This document shows positions 8,338 through 16,770 of a stretch of 32,135 bases of DNA, piece after piece. Each line of letters begins with the position of its first letter. Positions within the stretch are counted from its first letter, which is position 1. The DNA is from Smithella sp. (GTDB lineage: Bacteria; Desulfobacterota; Syntrophia; Syntrophales; Smithellaceae). The stretch covers positions 1 to 32,135 of the forward strand of contig JAGOMJ010000027.1 in the NCBI GenBank assembly GCA_017993615.1, in the 5' to 3' direction. The translations under genes were made by a program, and so were the position numbers. Below the pieces are notes generated by a model. The model did no database searches, had not been told where the DNA came from, and saw nothing but the letters and a program-made list of their open reading frames with translations.

Positions 8338-8402
8338 GGATTCTGTCCTTAAACGTCATTGCCGGATCATCAGAAAAAAGACATTAGACCGGAGAAAAAC
8401 GG

Positions 8403-9017
8403 CTATGGGTGAATGAAAACTTTTCTTCCCCGGATTTCAAGTTTGCCGTCGGCAAAAAGCTGAATCGCCTGCGGATAGATTTTATGTTCTTCCTTTAAAA
8501 TTCGAGCCGCCAGGGTGTCCTCGGTGTCATCATCGCGCACCGGCACGGCTCGTTGTATAATGATCGGGCCGGTATCGACGCCCTCATCCACGAAATGAAC
8601 CGTACAGCCGGAAACTTTCACGCCGTACGTCACGGCCTGCCGCTGTCCGTGCAGACCGGGAAAAGAAGGAAGAAGGGCCGGATGGATATTCATGATCCTC
8701 CCGGGAAAAGCCTGAAGAAATCGAGGCGAGATGATACGCATAAAACCGGCCAGCGTTACCAGCTCGACGTCATGTTTTATCAACGTGTTGATAAGTTCAG
8801 AATCAAATTCCTCTTTATTTTTAAAATCGCTGTTTTTCAGCACACAAAAAGGGAGGCCGTGTTTTTTTGCCCGGATGATGCCGTAAGCATCAGGGTTATT
8901 GCTGATGACAATTTGGATGACCGCCCGAAGAGACCCCTGCTCGATGTGATCAATAATGGATTGCAGGTTGGACCCGTTTCCTGAAATCAGAATTCCCAGT
9001 TTCAATGCATCCGCCAT
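8403..9017 (-). CDS. purN: Phosphoribosylglycinamide formyltransferase (GAR transformylase)
   Basis: PurN transfers a formyl group from 10-formyltetrahydrofolate to glycinamide ribonucleotide, the third step of purine synthesis. The 204 residues show the phosphate-binding GNGSNLQ (13-19), the folate-site GFMRI and the catalytic set Asn110, His112 (MNIHPALLPSFPG) and Asp148 (DEGVDTGPI), matching Asn106/His108/Asp144 of E. coli PurN. The length is typical. It starts 9 bases after the purM stop, the usual purM-purN arrangement. A gap of 65 bases separates it from the oxidoreductase downstream. No anomaly was seen. Confidence 0.97.
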   Translation of the reverse strand: MADALKLGILISGNGSNLQSIIDHIEQGSLRAVIQIVISNNPDAYGIIRAKKHGLPFCVLKNSDFKNKEEFDSELINTLIKHDVELVTLAGFMRIISPRFLQAFPGRIMNIHPALLPSFPGLHGQRQAVTYGVKVSGCTVHFVDEGVDTGPIIIQRAVPVRDDDTEDTLAARILKEEHKIYPQAIQLFADGKLEIRGRKVFIHP

Positions 9018-9026
9018 TTGCTTTCC

Positions 9027-10076
9027 CTAGCTTTCAGAAATGATGACCTGCGGCTTTTTATCTTCCCTGATTTCAATCAGGCCGAGCGGGTACGCTTTCT
9101 CACCGAGAATTTCCAGATATTCGAGCACCGCCGGACAGTCTTTGTCGGAAACGATAATCATCATACCGATGCCCATGTTGAATACGCGGAACATTTCTTT
9201 TTCATCAATGTTGCCGATTTCACGAATGATGTTGAAAATCGGCGGGACAGGCCAACTGCCCTTGCCGATTACGGCACGGCAGGCCTGGGGGATAATTCTC
9301 GGAATGTTTTCGTAGAATCCGCCTCCGGTGACATGGACCAGGCCTTTGAGGGTGAATTTTTTAAAGAGATTCAGCAGGGCTTTAACATAAATGCGGGTCG
9401 GTTCGAGCATTTCCAGACCGACGGTTTTTTCCAGTCCGGGAAGCTTATCGTTGACGTTTAGCTTTCCTTTTTCCAGAAGAACCTTCCGCGCCAGTGAAAA
9501 TCCGTTGCTGTGCAGTCCGCTGGACGCCAGCCCGATAATACGGTCGTTGACACTGATGGTTGATCCGGTGATTAATTTGTCCGATTCAACGACTCCGACA
9601 CAGAATCCAGCCAGATCGTATTCTCCGGGAGCATAAAAACCGGGCATCTCCGCGGTTTCGCCGCCCAGAAGGGTACAGCCTGCCTGTCGGCATCCTTCCG
9701 TAATTCCCTCGATAATGCTGACGCTTTTTTCGAGCTCGATTTTTCCGGTAGCGAGATAATCGAGAAAGAAAAGCGGCTCGGCTCCCTGCACAACCACGTC
9801 ATTTACCGACATCGCGACGAGGTCGATGCCGATGGTATCGTGTTTGTCGAGCAGGTGGGCGATACGCAGCTTGGTGCCCACACCGTCGGTGGAAGATACC
9901 AGCACCGGATTTTTCAGGTCAACGGAATTTAGACGGAAAAGGCCGCCGAATCCGCCGATACCGGAGACAACCTCCTTCCGCGCCGTTGTTTTGACGGATG
10001 TTTTAATTCGTTCCACAAATTCGTTGGCGATGTCGATATCCACGCCGGCATCTTTATAGGTTATATTGTCTGTCAT
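9027..10076 (-). CDS. purM: Phosphoribosylformylglycinamidine cyclo-ligase (AIR synthetase)
   Basis: PurM closes the imidazole ring of aminoimidazole ribonucleotide using ATP, the fifth step of purine synthesis. The 349-residue protein has the family landmarks STDGVGTK (62-69, ATP/metal loop), DLVAMSVNDVVVQGAEPLFF (85-104), GGETAEMPG (138-146) and a later HVTGGGFYENIPR. The length is normal. The ATG at 10076 has an AGAGGAGC ribosome site and a good promoter about 75 bases upstream (centre to start), so it probably heads the purM-purN-oxidoreductase-pfk operon. It is divergent from recG. I see no purine riboswitch structure in the short leader. Confidence 0.97.
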   Translation of the reverse strand: MTDNITYKDAGVDIDIANEFVERIKTSVKTTARKEVVSGIGGFGGLFRLNSVDLKNPVLVSSTDGVGTKLRIAHLLDKHDTIGIDLVAMSVNDVVVQGAEPLFFLDYLATGKIELEKSVSIIEGITEGCRQAGCTLLGGETAEMPGFYAPGEYDLAGFCVGVVESDKLITGSTISVNDRIIGLASSGLHSNGFSLARKVLLEKGKLNVNDKLPGLEKTVGLEMLEPTRIYVKALLNLFKKFTLKGLVHVTGGGFYENIPRIIPQACRAVIGKGSWPVPPIFNIIREIGNIDEKEMFRVFNMGIGMMIIVSDKDCPAVLEYLEILGEKAYPLGLIEIREDKKPQVIISES

Positions 10077-10126
10077 AGCTCCTCTGAGTGATCTTAAATT
10101 TCATATGGAAGTTCTTTCGGGGTGAG

Positions 10127-10155
10127 TTTTTAACGTAATTCAACGCTTAAGTCAA
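10127..10155 (-). promoter_or_regulatory. Probable promoter of the purM operon
   Basis: On the minus strand, TTGACT (10155-10150; 5 of 6 to consensus), a 17-base spacer and TAAAAA (10132-10127; 4 of 6) form a sigma70-type promoter pointing at purM. Transcription would start near 10120, leaving a leader of about 44 bases. No other feature explains the pair. Confidence 0.55.
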
Positions 10156-10180
10156 TCATTCCTTGCGCAAATAAAATATA

Positions 10181-10192
10181 TTTGTTAACAAA
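10181..10192. promoter_or_regulatory. 12-base palindrome in the purM/recG divergent region
   Basis: TTTGTTAACAAA is a perfect palindrome in an AT-rich segment between the divergent purM and recG starts, about 26 bases upstream of the purM -35 box. It could be an operator, but such AT-rich palindromes also arise by chance and no second copy was seen. Confidence 0.25.
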
Positions 10193-10251
10193 AATATCCG
10201 GATTCATCAGAAATGATTCAGGTTTGACAGATTTGCGGCGTGGAGATTTAA

Positions 10252-12714
10252 ATGGATGCCTTAAACGAAATTCTCCAAAAAATTGATCAACCCCTGAACT
10301 TTGCTTTCCGCGATAATTACAAAAATCTTTCCAACATCAAAGATCTGGGCAGAACGCTCATAACGCTTTTGTCGAAACTTGATTCTTTTGCCGCATCGTT
10401 CGGCCGTGAGGAAATTAATCATGAGATCGGAGCATTACGGGAAATCTTTTCCGATTACGACCGGCAAAAGCTGGAATTAAAAAAAAGAAAAATTGAAAAC
10501 GCCGTCAAAATCGTCGAAAAACTCAAAACCATCATCCATTTTTTGAACATATCCGTTCCCGAACGGAATGCCGATCAAAAAACCATTGAGAAGATATCGG
10601 ATTTAAAAGAAGCCCTGGAAAAACTGAATCTGCCGGTTCAGTATTTGAAAGGTGTGGGCCCGAAAATGGCGTCCCGCTTCGCCAATAAAAAAATCGCCAC
10701 CGTGGAAGATCTGCTTTTCTTTCTGCCGCGGACTTATGAAGACCGCAGGGAAATCAGAAAAATCAACCGTCTCGAAGCCGAAAAAGTCCAATCGGCTGTG
10801 GGCAACGTGATCAGCTGTCAATATCGCTATTACGGAAGAAAAAAAATCCTGGAAACGGTGATCAGCGACAGCACGGCCAATCTGACCGCGAAGTGGTTTA
10901 AAGGGCAGATGGCGTATCTCCTGGGTGTTTTCAAAAAAGGAACCAGGGTTATTTTTACGGGCGACGTAAGACCGGATTACGTCGGAAAACAGATGATTCA
11001 TCCGGATTATGAAATTCTTGACGAGAAGGATGAAGAAAATCTTCTGAATTTCAAAAGAATCGTGCCCGTGTATTCCGAAACGGAGGGCCTTTATCAGAAA
11101 TATTATCGCAAGGTCATGAATGCCGCACTCATGAATTATTCCCGCTATGTTGCCTCTCCGATTCCGGACAGTATATGTGAAAAGCGACATTTGCTGAATG
11201 TCCATGAAGCGTTGTGGTCTGTTCATTTTCCCGGCAGTCAGGAGGACATTGATCAATTCATCTCCAGCCGTTCCGAGGCTCACCGGCGTTTGATTTACGA
11301 TGAATTTTTCTTTTTTCAGTTGGGCATGGCTGTCAAAAAATCGGGAAGAATTCTGGATCAAGGCCTTTCATTCAAAACCGATGGCACAATGCTGGATAAA
11401 TTTTATTCCAGTTTAAAGTTCGATTTAACCGCCGCTCAAAAAAGAGTCATTGAAGAAATCCTCAACGATATGTCGAAAGACACGGCGATGAACCGCCTCC
11501 TTCAGGGAGACGTTGGAAGCGGCAAGACCATTGTTTCAATGGCAGCCATGATTACCGCTTGTGAGAATTCTTATCAGGCGGCCATAATGGCGCCGACGGA
11601 AATTCTGGCCAAACAGCATTTTGAAAATATCCGTTTGTGGGCTGAGCCATTGGGATTGAAAACGGTTTTGCTTACCGGCAGCATGGCCAATGCATCACGG
11701 GGCGAAACCCTGCGCCGGATTCAAAACGGCGAGGCGGGCATCATTATCGGCACTCACGCTTTGATTCAGGAAGGTGTTGATTTTCATAAACTGGGGCTGG
11801 TTGTCATTGACGAGCAACACCGTTTCGGCGTTATTCAGAGAGCGACATTGCGATCCAAGGGCATCAACGCTGACGTGCTGGTCATGACGGCAACCCCGAT
11901 TCCGAGAACCCTGGCGATGACCGTATACGGCGATCTGGATGTCTCTGTGATCAATGAAATGCCTCCGGGGAAAAAGCCCGTGCACACTGTTGTTTTGCCG
12001 GAAAGCAAACGGGACAAAGTTTATCAGGCCATCCGCGCGGAACTGGCGAAAGGGCATCAGGCATTCATTGTTTATCCGCTGGTGGAAGAGTCGGAAACGC
12101 TGGATTTGAAAGACGCCACCAATATGTCCAGGCATTTGCAGCAGGACGTTTTTCCGGATTACCGCGTGGGATTAATCCACGGGAAAATGAAGGAAAAGGA
12201 AAAAGATGAAATTATGCGGGAATTTATGGAGAACAAAATTCATATTCTCGTTTCGACAACGGTCATCGAAGTGGGCATCGATGTTCCGAGAGCCTCATTA
12301 ATGGTTATCGAGCATGCCGAACGCTTCGGACTTTCGCAACTGCATCAGTTACGCGGCAGGGTAGGGCGGCGCGATATTCTCTCCAGCTGCATTCTGTTGG
12401 CCAATTATAAATGTTCAGCAGATGCGCGCAAAAGATTAAAAGTGATGGAAACAACAACGGACGGATTTACCATTGCGGAAGAAGATCTTGCTATCCGCGG
12501 TCCCGGCGATTTTCTGGGAACGAGACAATCCGGGCTGCCGGATTTCCGCATTGCCAGTATTATTCGCGATGCCCGTATTTTGAGCGAGGCCAAGGAGGAC
12601 GCTTTCGCTTTGGCTGCGCGCGATCCGTTTCTGGACAGAGTTGAACATCAAATTCTGAAGGAGGTCTTAATCTGGAAATGGCAGGGGAAACTGGATTTGG
12701 CCAGAACGGGGTAA
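10252..12714 (+). CDS. recG: ATP-dependent DNA helicase RecG
   Basis: RecG remodels stalled replication forks and branch-migrates Holliday junctions. The 820 residues contain the wedge-domain start (QYLKGVGPKMA, about 130-140), Walker A GDVGSGKT (419-426, Lys425), APTEILAKQH, a DEQH box (520-523), the TATPIPRT motif III, and the C-terminal helicase half with STTVIEVGIDVPRA and QLRGRVGRRD. E. coli RecG is 693 residues; the extra length is an N-terminal extension of about 125 residues, lysine-rich and helical with a possible coiled coil at about 65-95, a pattern known in longer RecG forms. The ATG at 10252 has GTGGAGA upstream. It is monocistronic as far as visible and followed by a hairpin-rich gap. 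Confidence 0.97.
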   Translation: MDALNEILQKIDQPLNFAFRDNYKNLSNIKDLGRTLITLLSKLDSFAASFGREEINHEIGALREIFSDYDRQKLELKKRKIENAVKIVEKLKTIIHFLNISVPERNADQKTIEKISDLKEALEKLNLPVQYLKGVGPKMASRFANKKIATVEDLLFFLPRTYEDRREIRKINRLEAEKVQSAVGNVISCQYRYYGRKKILETVISDSTANLTAKWFKGQMAYLLGVFKKGTRVIFTGDVRPDYVGKQMIHPDYEILDEKDEENLLNFKRIVPVYSETEGLYQKYYRKVMNAALMNYSRYVASPIPDSICEKRHLLNVHEALWSVHFPGSQEDIDQFISSRSEAHRRLIYDEFFFFQLGMAVKKSGRILDQGLSFKTDGTMLDKFYSSLKFDLTAAQKRVIEEILNDMSKDTAMNRLLQGDVGSGKTIVSMAAMITACENSYQAAIMAPTEILAKQHFENIRLWAEPLGLKTVLLTGSMANASRGETLRRIQNGEAGIIIGTHALIQEGVDFHKLGLVVIDEQHRFGVIQRATLRSKGINADVLVMTATPIPRTLAMTVYGDLDVSVINEMPPGKKPVHTVVLPESKRDKVYQAIRAELAKGHQAFIVYPLVEESETLDLKDATNMSRHLQQDVFPDYRVGLIHGKMKEKEKDEIMREFMENKIHILVSTTVIEVGIDVPRASLMVIEHAERFGLSQLHQLRGRVGRRDILSSCILLANYKCSADARKRLKVMETTTDGFTIAEEDLAIRGPGDFLGTRQSGLPDFRIASIIRDARILSEAKEDAFALAARDPFLDRVEHQILKEVLIWKWQGKLDLARTG

Positions 12715-12937
12715 TAAGCAAAGAAACAGGGCAAGGGGATTCATTACATTGTTGTGATGAAAGGGAAAGAGCTGATTCCCAATCCTTATAAATTCCCGCC
12801 GAAGACCCGACCTAAGCGGCCGCTTTTGAGCAAAGACGGTTCTGTGTTGATTTATGAAAAATCCATGTCAGCAGGTAAATTCTTTCTCTATTCCCCGGAT
12901 GGGAATCATAAGCTTGCGGGTTCAGGTGGACTTTGTT

Positions 12938-12962
12938 CAGCCAAGTCTTTTTGACTTGGCTG
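12938..12962 (+). repeat. Hairpin 1 of a REP-like inverted pair
   Basis: CAGCCAAGTC (12938-12947) and GACTTGGCTG (12953-12962) form a perfect 10-base stem around a TTTTT loop. It is preceded by GTT, so the outward flank reads GTTCAG, matching the flank of hairpin 2 on the opposite strand. There is no T-run after it, which argues against a simple terminator and for a repeated palindromic element. Confidence 0.7.
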
Positions 12963-12981
12963 TATTCAAACACAGATAAAT

Positions 12982-13004
12982 AGTCGAGTCCAAAAGACTC
13001 GACT
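12982..13004 (-). repeat. Hairpin 2 of the REP-like inverted pair
   Basis: AGTCGAGTC (12982-12990) and GACTCGACT (12996-13004) form a perfect 9-base stem around a CAAAA loop. Read on the minus strand it begins GTTCAG and matches hairpin 1 except for two substitutions in each arm, each compensated by the partner arm, plus one loop base. It is therefore an inverted, covarying copy of hairpin 1, 19 bases away. Confidence 0.7.
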
Positions 13005-13005
13005 G

Positions 13006-13039
13006 AACTTAGGGGGCTGTTAAGCGCTTTAGCCAAGTT
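13006..13039 (+). repeat. Imperfect third hairpin with a repeated half-site
   Basis: AACTT plus GGCT (13006-13010, 13015-13018) can pair with AGCC plus AAGTT (13031-13039), leaving a 4-base bulge and a 12-base loop. The right arm repeats AGCCAAGT from hairpin 1, suggesting a decayed third copy of the same element. Confidence 0.35.
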
Positions 13040-13102
13040 GGTATATCATGAATAATGTGTCTGGCGGCTCAAAGCAATCAAAGCATATTCTTTTTTTTTA
13101 AA

Positions 13103-15646
13103 TCATTTCTTGGGCACCAATGTCAGTATTTTCGTGTACTGTGTTTTTATATTTTCTTCCTTAAACGGAAAATTCTGATACTGTCCTAACCGGAATGCCG
13201 TGATGCCGTCATCGTAGTGCGGGCTTGACGGATTATCCAACTGCCCTGTGCTGTTAATGCCGACGAAAGGTTCATCGCTTCCGAAATCTACAATGATCCG
13301 CATGGCCGGAATCATCCAGGTTCCGAAATCTTTCCCGGGATGATAAGCTGAAACGTTCAGCGTGGTGTGGTCGCCGGGCGCCGGATAGGGACCTCTGTCT
13401 ACATAACCGGAGAGGAATTTGACGCCGGTCTTGTTGATGAAATCCATATAATCGGCAAACAATGTGGCATCAGTCCTCCAATGATAGGTATGCAGTTTTC
13501 CCCATTGCCACTTGTCGGGATTTTTTCCGCAGCGCTTTTCCAGAATGCCGATGGCATCCAGAACCGTTTTGGCCAGAATCAGGTCGCGTTCTTCTTTCTG
13601 AGGTGTGGTTACGTCATCCCAGAGGGGGCTTCTTTTCCCTCTGTCCGTCAAATGGTCGTGCAGTGCGGAATAGGCCAGCAGGAAGGTATGCAGCAGTGAT
13701 TGATAGGCACGTGTATTTTTCCCTCCCAGTTCGTCAGCGAAAAGATTGTCGCTCAGCGAAAACAGAAAAGCGCCGCAGAAAGCCGCCCCGGCGGAATCGA
13801 GGCGCATATTTCCGTCAAAATCTCTGAGCAGTGCCATCGCTTGATGAGCCGCCGTTGATTTTTCAGAGTTTTGCCAGACAGAACTCATGGTGTCCAGCGT
13901 TTTTTGTTCCAGCAACGCCGTTTTGATTACGTTGACAAACCTGGAATAGGTATCAAGCTGCATAGCTTTTGCATCATCCAGGGTGTAATTTTTTGCATTT
14001 TTCAACAGCTGTTCGATACGTTCGCCTCTGTCGGGATAGTACCAGGACGAGGACAGAATATAAGGAAAATCAGCAGGAACTGTCCGATGATTAGCGGTGC
14101 CCACATAGCCCTTCGCGGGGTTTTTCAAAGACGGATGTTTTGACGGTGAAAGAAATCCGTTCCAATCGTATTCACCCGTCCAACCGGGAGAGGGACAGAG
14201 ACCGCGACCTTTTTTCCGCAACGGGAAACGGCCCGTAACCTGCCAGGCGATATTTTTACGATCCGCCATGACAAGGTTCAGTGGAATGACGGACGTTTCC
14301 TGAGAAGTGTATTTAAGAATCTCATCGACCGATTTTGCGAGCATGATGTTGAAAAAAACGTCCATGGACCTGTCCGTTTCATTGCCTGCCCAACTATACG
14401 CGATTCCCAATGAAGGATTAAGCGGCATGGGAACCAGTTCATGACGGGGCTTATCGGTCAAAATATCATTGAGCAAAACGCCGTGGAGAGTTTCATAAAA
14501 GGTTCGGGTAACAGCCTTTTTTTGTCCTTTAATCCGGAAGCTTTCCTCCCTGCTGTTTGCCTTCAACCATTTATTCTTATAAAGAAAATAGAGACCGTCC
14601 GGTTTCTGTTGCAGCTTTTCCAGAAAGATATCCTGATTGTCCGCCATGACCATCGTCATGCCGATACCGATGTGCCTGTTGTATCCGGCAACAATGCCGG
14701 GAACACCGGCGATGGCAATACCGGCTCCGTCAATCTCCGGACATTTCAGATGCATCATGTGCCAGATGGAGGGCATGGTCAACGGCAGATGCGTATCATT
14801 GGCCACGATGGGTTTCCCTGATTTGGTCAGTTTTCCGGAGACCGCCCAGTTATTGGAAGCCGCCGCGGCAGGAAGAAGCAGTGTGTTGGTCAAATTAGCT
14901 ATGACGCCCAGTTGTTCAATATTTTGAGCAGCCTCTGAAAGATTGATTCCTTTCAGTTTTTTCATTTCTTCAAAGGGCAGGGGTTCATCGGGGTAAATGG
15001 GAAAAAGCCAGGCTAACTTTTCCGGTGCGACAACCTGCGCCACGTTGAGCAGGTTGATTTCTTCCTGGAGATTTTGACTCAGGCCCAGCGTTAGAACAAG
15101 AAATACATACATGGAGTCGATGGGTCTCCAGGGATCGGGTTGGTGTCCGGCCAACTTCAGAGTCGTGGGCAGAGGGACGTTGGCGAGATACGCGTTTACG
15201 CCGTCGCTGTAGATATTTAACAGTCGTCTCAGGTCGGAGGATGCCGACAGGTAAAGGGTCTGGGCGACCTGATTGAGATTCAGCGCCCGCAGATAAATAT
15301 CCATTTCCAGCGTGGCCCTGCCCAGAAGTTCGGAGAGCCTTCCCTGGCTCACAAGCCTGAATCCTTCCATCTGTGTAAAGCGGTCACAAGCGCTGATATA
15401 TCCCATGGCAAAGATAAGATCGTCCATGCTCTGCGCTTCAATGTAAGGAATGCCCAGATTGTCGCGTTTGACAGTGACGTTATCGGACAAACCGGGAAGA
15501 ACCTGTTCTCCTTCCATGGGAGGCAGGGATTTTTTGTAGGAGACGTTCAGCAAAGGCGTGCAGCCGCTGATGACTATGCATAAGATCGATGCGAAAAGAA
15601 TTGCCGATTTAAAACGCAAATGAACGACAAAAGATTGAATCCTCAT
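13103..15646 (-). CDS. Penicillin acylase family lipoprotein (Ntn amidohydrolase)
   Basis: The 847-residue precursor belongs to the penicillin G acylase / acyl-homoserine-lactone acylase family, which self-cleaves into two chains and hydrolyses amide bonds with an N-terminal serine. An N-terminal signal ends in a lipobox ISGC (Cys29), so a lipid anchor is likely. The alpha chain covers about 30-240 (TVKRDNLGIPYIEA, DRFTQMEGFR, GRLSELLG). After a spacer the nucleophile is Ser264 in AASNNWAVSGK, followed by NDTHL, AGVPGIVAGYN and a later TANHRTVP with the candidate oxyanion Asn. The ATG at 15646 has AAGGAGAG upstream. The substrate cannot be told from sequence. It is divergent from the panE-like gene and stands alone. 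Confidence 0.93.
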   Translation of the reverse strand: MRIQSFVVHLRFKSAILFASILCIVISGCTPLLNVSYKKSLPPMEGEQVLPGLSDNVTVKRDNLGIPYIEAQSMDDLIFAMGYISACDRFTQMEGFRLVSQGRLSELLGRATLEMDIYLRALNLNQVAQTLYLSASSDLRRLLNIYSDGVNAYLANVPLPTTLKLAGHQPDPWRPIDSMYVFLVLTLGLSQNLQEEINLLNVAQVVAPEKLAWLFPIYPDEPLPFEEMKKLKGINLSEAAQNIEQLGVIANLTNTLLLPAAAASNNWAVSGKLTKSGKPIVANDTHLPLTMPSIWHMMHLKCPEIDGAGIAIAGVPGIVAGYNRHIGIGMTMVMADNQDIFLEKLQQKPDGLYFLYKNKWLKANSREESFRIKGQKKAVTRTFYETLHGVLLNDILTDKPRHELVPMPLNPSLGIAYSWAGNETDRSMDVFFNIMLAKSVDEILKYTSQETSVIPLNLVMADRKNIAWQVTGRFPLRKKGRGLCPSPGWTGEYDWNGFLSPSKHPSLKNPAKGYVGTANHRTVPADFPYILSSSWYYPDRGERIEQLLKNAKNYTLDDAKAMQLDTYSRFVNVIKTALLEQKTLDTMSSVWQNSEKSTAAHQAMALLRDFDGNMRLDSAGAAFCGAFLFSLSDNLFADELGGKNTRAYQSLLHTFLLAYSALHDHLTDRGKRSPLWDDVTTPQKEERDLILAKTVLDAIGILEKRCGKNPDKWQWGKLHTYHWRTDATLFADYMDFINKTGVKFLSGYVDRGPYPAPGDHTTLNVSAYHPGKDFGTWMIPAMRIIVDFGSDEPFVGINSTGQLDNPSSPHYDDGITAFRLGQYQNFPFKEENIKTQYTKILTLVPKK

Positions 15647-15762
15647 GAAGCTCTCCTTATTTGCAGTTTGCTTTTTATTGCGTTGATATCCGGTTTTTTT
15701 GTGAAGAGTAACCTACCACATCGAAGATCATAAAAGCAAGCTGACGATCAATATGATGAAGC

Positions 15763-15789
15763 TTGACTTCAATAACAATGCAGGATAAT
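15763..15789 (+). promoter_or_regulatory. Possible promoter of the panE-like gene
   Basis: TTGACT (15763-15768) and GATAAT (15784-15789) each match 5 of 6 consensus positions, but the spacer is only 15 bases, shorter than the preferred 17. It lies 35 bases before the panE-like ATG in the divergent gap, the right place for a promoter. A longer-spaced alternative was not convincing. Confidence 0.33.
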
Positions 15790-15824
15790 TTTAATGAAAA
15801 GGCGTTTCAAACGGATGGAGCTGC

Positions 15825-16766
15825 ATGATGGGCGTGAGAATAGGCATCATTGGTATCGGCGGGGTAGGCGGATATTTCGGCGGGAAACTGGCGCGTGAGT
15901 ACGAAAAATCGGACGAATATGAAATCATATTTATCGCCCGCGGGGAACATTTAAAAGCGATTCAAAAAAACGGCCTGCAACTTTTTACGCGTGAAGGCGA
16001 TTGTGTTGTCCGGCCGAGAATAGCCACAAACAATCCCGATGAGGCGGGAATGTTTGATGTGGTGTTCTTTTGCACCAAAAGTTATTCATTGGAAAATTCG
16101 GCTGAAGCGTTCATCTCCTGCATCGGCAGACAAACCGTGGTGATTCCGTTGCTCAACGGTGTTAACAGCTCGCAACGGCTGCGCCGTGTCCTGCCGCATG
16201 CGATAGTCTTAGGCGGCAGCGTTTATATCATTTCCCATAGTGACGGACCGGGAATCATTAAGCAGGAAGGAGGCGCGTGCAAGCTGACGTTCGGAACCGA
16301 TCATGATCCGGCAGACGATTATCGATATATCCTTGATATTTTACTTCAGGCAAAGATCAACGCGGTATTAACGGACGACATTTCCGGCGTGCTCTGGATA
16401 AAATATTTGTTAATGTGTCCGCTGGGGTCTCTGACATCGGCCACCGGCAAAACATACGGGCAGATATGGGAAAATCCTGAATTACGGCAAAAAGCAAGGG
16501 CGATGATGATGGAGGTGGTTGCCGTCGCCGCCGCACATCATGTCGTTATACAGGAGCATGAAGTGGATAAAGCGATGGCGATGATTGCCGGGTTCGGATA
16601 TCATTCCAGAACATCCATGCAGCTGGATTTCGAAAAAGGCCGGCAGACGGAAATTGACGCACTGACGGCTTATCTTTGCGGGGCCGGTCGGGATTATGGC
16701 GTGCCTACGCCGTTACATGATGACGTTTATGCGCAATTAAAATCAATCAAAGAGCCGAAGGAATAA
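15825..16766 (+). CDS. panE: 2-dehydropantoate 2-reductase (ketopantoate reductase family)
   Basis: Family members reduce ketopantoate to pantoate with NADPH in pantothenate and CoA synthesis; some paralogues act on other 2-keto acids. The 313 residues show the Rossmann glycine loop IGIGGVGGYFGG near the N-terminus, FCTKSYSLE, LLNGVNSS, the WIKYLLMCPLGSLTS region with the conserved catalytic Lys, and the C-terminal SMQLDFEKGRQTEIDALTA with the substrate-binding Ser/Glu. The length is typical. Two ATGs are adjacent (15825, 15828), with GGAG a few bases before. It is 4 bases from the nitrilase-family gene, so the two form an operon. Whether it truly makes pantoate is not shown, since no other pan gene is nearby. 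Confidence 0.87.
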   Translation: MMGVRIGIIGIGGVGGYFGGKLAREYEKSDEYEIIFIARGEHLKAIQKNGLQLFTREGDCVVRPRIATNNPDEAGMFDVVFFCTKSYSLENSAEAFISCIGRQTVVIPLLNGVNSSQRLRRVLPHAIVLGGSVYIISHSDGPGIIKQEGGACKLTFGTDHDPADDYRYILDILLQAKINAVLTDDISGVLWIKYLLMCPLGSLTSATGKTYGQIWENPELRQKARAMMMEVVAVAAAHHVVIQEHEVDKAMAMIAGFGYHSRTSMQLDFEKGRQTEIDALTAYLCGAGRDYGVPTPLHDDVYAQLKSIKEPKE

Positions 16767-16770
16767 ACCC

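Larger units (their letters stand above)
12715..13102. other. Gene-free interval between convergent recG and penicillin acylase gene
   Basis: These 388 bases hold no convincing gene. The first 220 contain a short open frame (66 codons from 12754) without a well-placed ribosome site. The middle holds two related inverted hairpins (12938-12962 and 12982-13004) and a third, imperfect one (13006-13039). The last 60 bases hold a T-run on the plus strand just before the acylase stop. With genes converging from both sides, some of these structures may end transcription, but none is followed by a proper T-tract. Confidence 0.6.

Noticed and set aside
10224-10252. TTGACA plus TTTAAA with 17-base spacing just before recG
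   Set aside because: The -10 box would overlap the recG ATG, so the transcript would begin inside the gene; the GGAGA ribosome site would then be lost.
10603-11361. Open frame of 252 codons on the minus strand inside recG
   Set aside because: Antisense shadow of recG with no family features.
12754-12954. Open frame of 66 codons after recG
   Set aside because: Starts with GTG/ATG without a well-placed ribosome site, ends inside hairpin 1, and resembles no family I know. A real small protein cannot be fully excluded.
12812-13036. Open frame of 74 codons on the minus strand in the same gap
   Set aside because: It runs through both arms of the hairpins, so its codons reflect the repeat structure rather than a protein.
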